DNA of 13,899 nt from Actinomycetota bacterium (GTDB lineage: Bacteria; Actinomycetota; Acidimicrobiia; Acidimicrobiales; Ilumatobacteraceae). The notes under the pieces were generated by a model. The model searched no databases, was not told where the DNA came from, and saw only the letters and a program-made list of their open reading frames with translations. Of the stretch, positions 11,678 to 13,899 are shown in pieces; position 1 is the stretch's first letter, and each line of letters starts with the position of its first letter. The stretch covers positions 1 through 13,899 of the forward strand of contig VERK01000032.1 in NCBI GenBank assembly GCA_018882725.1, written 5' to 3'. The position numbers and the translations under genes were made by a program.

Positions 11678-13899
11678 GACGCAAGCTGTTCGACACCACG
11701 AACACGCTCGACAGCGCCATCGCCAGTCCGGCGAGCACCGGGTTCATCAACCCGGCCACGGCGAGCGGCAGTGCAGCGACGTTGTAGGCGAAGGCCCAGA
11801 ACAAATTGCCGCGAATGGTGCGCAGAGTGCGACGGCTCAATCGCAACGCGTTCGGCACCGCACTGAGATGACCGCTCACGATGGTGAGATCGCCAGCTTC
11901 CATCGCAGCATCGGTGCCGGTGCCCATCGCGATTCCGAGGTCGGCGGAAACCAGTGCAGCCGCGTCGTTCACACCATCACCCACCATGGCGACGGATCGG
12001 CCCTCGGACTTGAGGCGCTCCACGACGGCCAACTTGTCGGCGGGCAGCACGCCCGACATCGTGTCGGCCGCGTCGATGCCAACCTTCGATGCAACGTGAT
12101 GGACAGCGCCTTCAGCATCACCCGACACGATCATCGGCTTCACACCGAGTTCGCGCAGAGCGGTGATGGTGTCACGGGCTTCGGGGCGCGGCTCGTCGCG
12201 TACGACGAAGCGAACGACCGGCTCGTCGTCGATGAGAGCGTCGACAACGGTTCCGGTCGAGCGACCCGTCGCTGCCCGTCGAATCGCCACTCGACGAGAC
12301 TCCCCGTCGATCGTGACGACACCCGACACGCCAACACCGGGTTCGTTAACGAACTCGCTCACGGCCGTGGCGGCGATGGCAAGGTCGTGGTTGTCGAGGT
12401 GTCGGCGCACACCTGCGACGATCGCCCGAGCGATGGGATGTTCGCTGTTGGCCTCCACCGAGGCAATGGCCGCCAAATGCTCCCCCGACACCGAATCACT
12501 CAACGCTTCCACCTGAGCCAAGGTCATGACACCAGTGGTGAGAGTGCCGGTCTTGTCGAGAACCATCGTGTCGATGGCTCGGGTCGCTTCGAGAACGTGG
12601 GCACCTTTGATGATGATGCCCTCGCGCGCGGCGCGACCAGTGCCGACGAGAAGGGCCACCGGCGTGGCCAGCCCGAGAGCGCACGGACAGGCGATCACGA
12701 GAACCGAGACCGCGGCTTGGAACGACCGCTCGCTGTCTCCGGTTGCGATCAACCAACCGACGAGCGTGCTGACGGCCAACACGATCACGATCGGGACGAA
12801 GACCGAACTGATGCGATCGGCCAGACGTTGAACCGGGGCCTTGCCATCTTGGGCGCGTTCGACCAGACGAGCCATCTGCGCGAGCACAGTGTCTCGCCCA
12901 ACACGAGTGGCGCGAACGAGGAGTCGGCCCGACGTGTTGACGGTTCCACCGGTGACCGAGTCGCCCAACTGAACGTCGACCGGCGCACTCTCGCCCGTCA
13001 CCATGCTGCAGTCGACCGCACTCGATCCGTCGACCACCAGACCGTCAGCGGCCACGCGCTCGCCCGGACGAACAACGAATGTTTCACCGACACCAAGCGC
13101 GCCGATCGGAATCTCCGATTCGACACCGTCGCGCCACAGTGTTGCGTGGCGAACACCAATGGAGGCCAGTGCTCGCAGTGCGTCGCCCGCTCGCCGACGT
13201 GAACGCAGTTCGAAGAATCGACCGGCCAAGATGAACGCGGCGAGCGTGGTGGCCACTTCGAGGTAGATCTCGTGATGAGAACCACCCATCGCGCCGTGCG
13301 CGTGCCCGTCGGTCGAGCGCGGCAGCAGGCTCATCGACATCCGCATGCCGATCTCGCCCGCGCCACCCCACACCAGCGCCCACACACTCCATACGATCGA
13401 CGCGATCACTCCGAGCGACACGAGTGTGTCCATGGTGGTCGCACCGTGGCGGGCATTACGCCAGGCCGCCTTGTGGAACGGCCAGGCCGACCACGTGACC
13501 ACGGGAGCAGCCAAACCGAGACACACCCACTGCCACCCGTCGAACTGCGCGGGTTCGATCATCGACAGCACCATCACCGGGAGCGCGCCGATGACGGCGA
13601 CCACGAGACGCCGGCGGATGTCGGAGAGATGGGCCGCCGTCGCGATCTCCGTGGTGGACTCGCCTCGGTCGGTCGATGTCGGCACCGCTCCGTACCCGAG
13701 ATCTTCGACGGTCGACACCAGTCGTTCGACACCGGTCGCTGTCGGATCGTCCACGTGCACGGTGGCTTTCGACGTGGCGTAGTTGACCGTCGCAGTCACG
13801 CCATCAATGCGGTTCAACTTCTTTTCGATTCGCGCCGCACAAGCGGCGCAGGTCATCCCCGTGACAGCGAGGACGATCGGCTCGTCATGAGCCGTAGCC
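11667..13899 (-). CDS. copA: Cu+-exporting P1B-type ATPase (partial, extreme N-terminus off the right edge)
   Basis: A plasma-membrane pump that exports monovalent copper with ATP hydrolysis. Numbering from the Met at 13856, the heavy-metal-associated domain has MTCAAC at 1-6. The actuator loop is TGES (287-290), the ion-binding membrane motif CPC (390-392), the phosphorylation site DKTGTLT (434-440), the nucleotide-binding HP is SEHP (471-474), and the hinge is GDGVNDAAA (626-634). YN at 691-692 and MALSS at 713-717 complete the Cu+ (P1B-1) signature. A His-rich loop (GHAHGAMGGSHHE, 184-196) lies between early membrane helices. The frame continues upstream of 13856 to the edge, encoding EPIVLAVTG, which is the first strand of the metal-binding domain. 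So that Met is internal and the true start is outside. There is one metal-binding domain in view. No csoR or copZ is visible. The 3' end overlaps the convergent sigma-like gene by 11 bp. Confidence 0.94.
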   Translation of the reverse strand, partial: ATAHDEPIVLAVTGMTCAACAARIEKKLNRIDGVTATVNYATSKATVHVDDPTATGVERLVSTVEDLGYGAVPTSTDRGESTTEIATAAHLSDIRRRLVVAVIGALPVMVLSMIEPAQFDGWQWVCLGLAAPVVTWSAWPFHKAAWRNARHGATTMDTLVSLGVIASIVWSVWALVWGGAGEIGMRMSMSLLPRSTDGHAHGAMGGSHHEIYLEVATTLAAFILAGRFFELRSRRRAGDALRALASIGVRHATLWRDGVESEIPIGALGVGETFVVRPGERVAADGLVVDGSSAVDCSMVTGESAPVDVQLGDSVTGGTVNTSGRLLVRATRVGRDTVLAQMARLVERAQDGKAPVQRLADRISSVFVPIVIVLAVSTLVGWLIATGDSERSFQAAVSVLVIACPCALGLATPVALLVGTGRAAREGIIIKGAHVLEATRAIDTMVLDKTGTLTTGVMTLAQVEALSDSVSGEHLAAIASVEANSEHPIARAIVAGVRRHLDNHDLAIAATAVSEFVNEPGVGVSGVVTIDGESRRVAIRRAATGRSTGTVVDALIDDEPVVRFVVRDEPRPEARDTITALRELGVKPMIVSGDAEGAVHHVASKVGIDAADTMSGVLPADKLAVVERLKSEGRSVAMVGDGVNDAAALVSADLGIAMGTGTDAAMEAGDLTIVSGHLSAVPNALRLSRRTLRTIRGNLFWAFAYNVAALPLAVAGLMNPVLAGLAMALSSVFVVSNSLRLRR

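Noticed and set aside
11868..13202. A 444-codon plus-strand open frame opposite the copper pump.
   Set aside because: It has no recognisable domain and is His/Asp/Arg-rich, as expected from the antisense of a GC-rich gene; the minus strand carries every P-type ATPase motif.
13854..13856. ATG 13856 as the true start of the copper pump.
   Set aside because: The frame stays open upstream and encodes EPIVLAVTG, the first strand of the metal-binding domain, so this Met is the internal one of the MTCAAC motif.

Overview
The window looks like chromosome of a GC-rich actinobacterium. The evidence is strong GC bias at third codon positions, a DUF3263 gene coupled to a LytR_C gene (an actinobacterial pairing), a GlxR/CRP-type cyclic-nucleotide regulator, the non-mevalonate genes ispD and ispF, and several starts that look leaderless. 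The protein style suggests Acidimicrobiia (Ilumatobacter-like), but that is inference; nothing here fixes the taxon. No rRNA, CRISPR array, insertion sequence, integrase or phage gene was seen. No stretch over 300 bases lacks a gene.

Layout, left to right. (1) 1-1923, minus: 5' part of a large secreted protein with a C-type lectin domain, a fibronectin III domain, an Ig-like domain and a glycine-rich domain. It has its own sigma70-like promoter at 2010-2038 and runs off the left edge. (2) 2107-2987, minus: a DUF3263 gene and a membrane-anchored LytR_C gene, overlapping as ATGA. (3) 3075-3701, plus: uridine kinase, meeting tail to tail a tRNA-Thr(UGU) at 3706-3780 (minus). (4) 3794-6017, minus: a tightly overlapped ispD-ispF-rlmB block with the tRNA just downstream. 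(5) 6047-6709, plus: a CRP-family regulator, separated from ispD by only 29 bp of divergent promoter and abutting the next gene with no gap. (6) 6710-10723, minus: an FHA-plus-triple-ATPase protein of the EccC/EssC (type VII secretion) kind, followed 12 bp later by a dienelactone hydrolase-like gene. (7) 10808-11677, plus: a sigma-factor-like DNA-binding protein transcribed away from the ATPase gene. (8) 11667-13899, minus: a Cu+-exporting P1B-type ATPase lacking only its first residues, whose end overlaps the end of the sigma-like gene.

Most of this is housekeeping: isoprenoid precursor synthesis, 23S rRNA methylation, pyrimidine salvage, copper export and envelope maintenance. The part most worth attention is 7.4-11.7 kb. 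An EccC/EssC-like motor stands there without any recognisable ESX partner, divergent from a sigma-like protein across an intergenic region that has no TA dinucleotide but three copies of CTCACCG (two direct, one inverted). The second is the cell-surface lectin at the left edge, which keeps the full EPN/WND sugar-binding signature. I do not see a complete new defence or secretion system; the ATPase/sigma-like pair is the best candidate for something undescribed.
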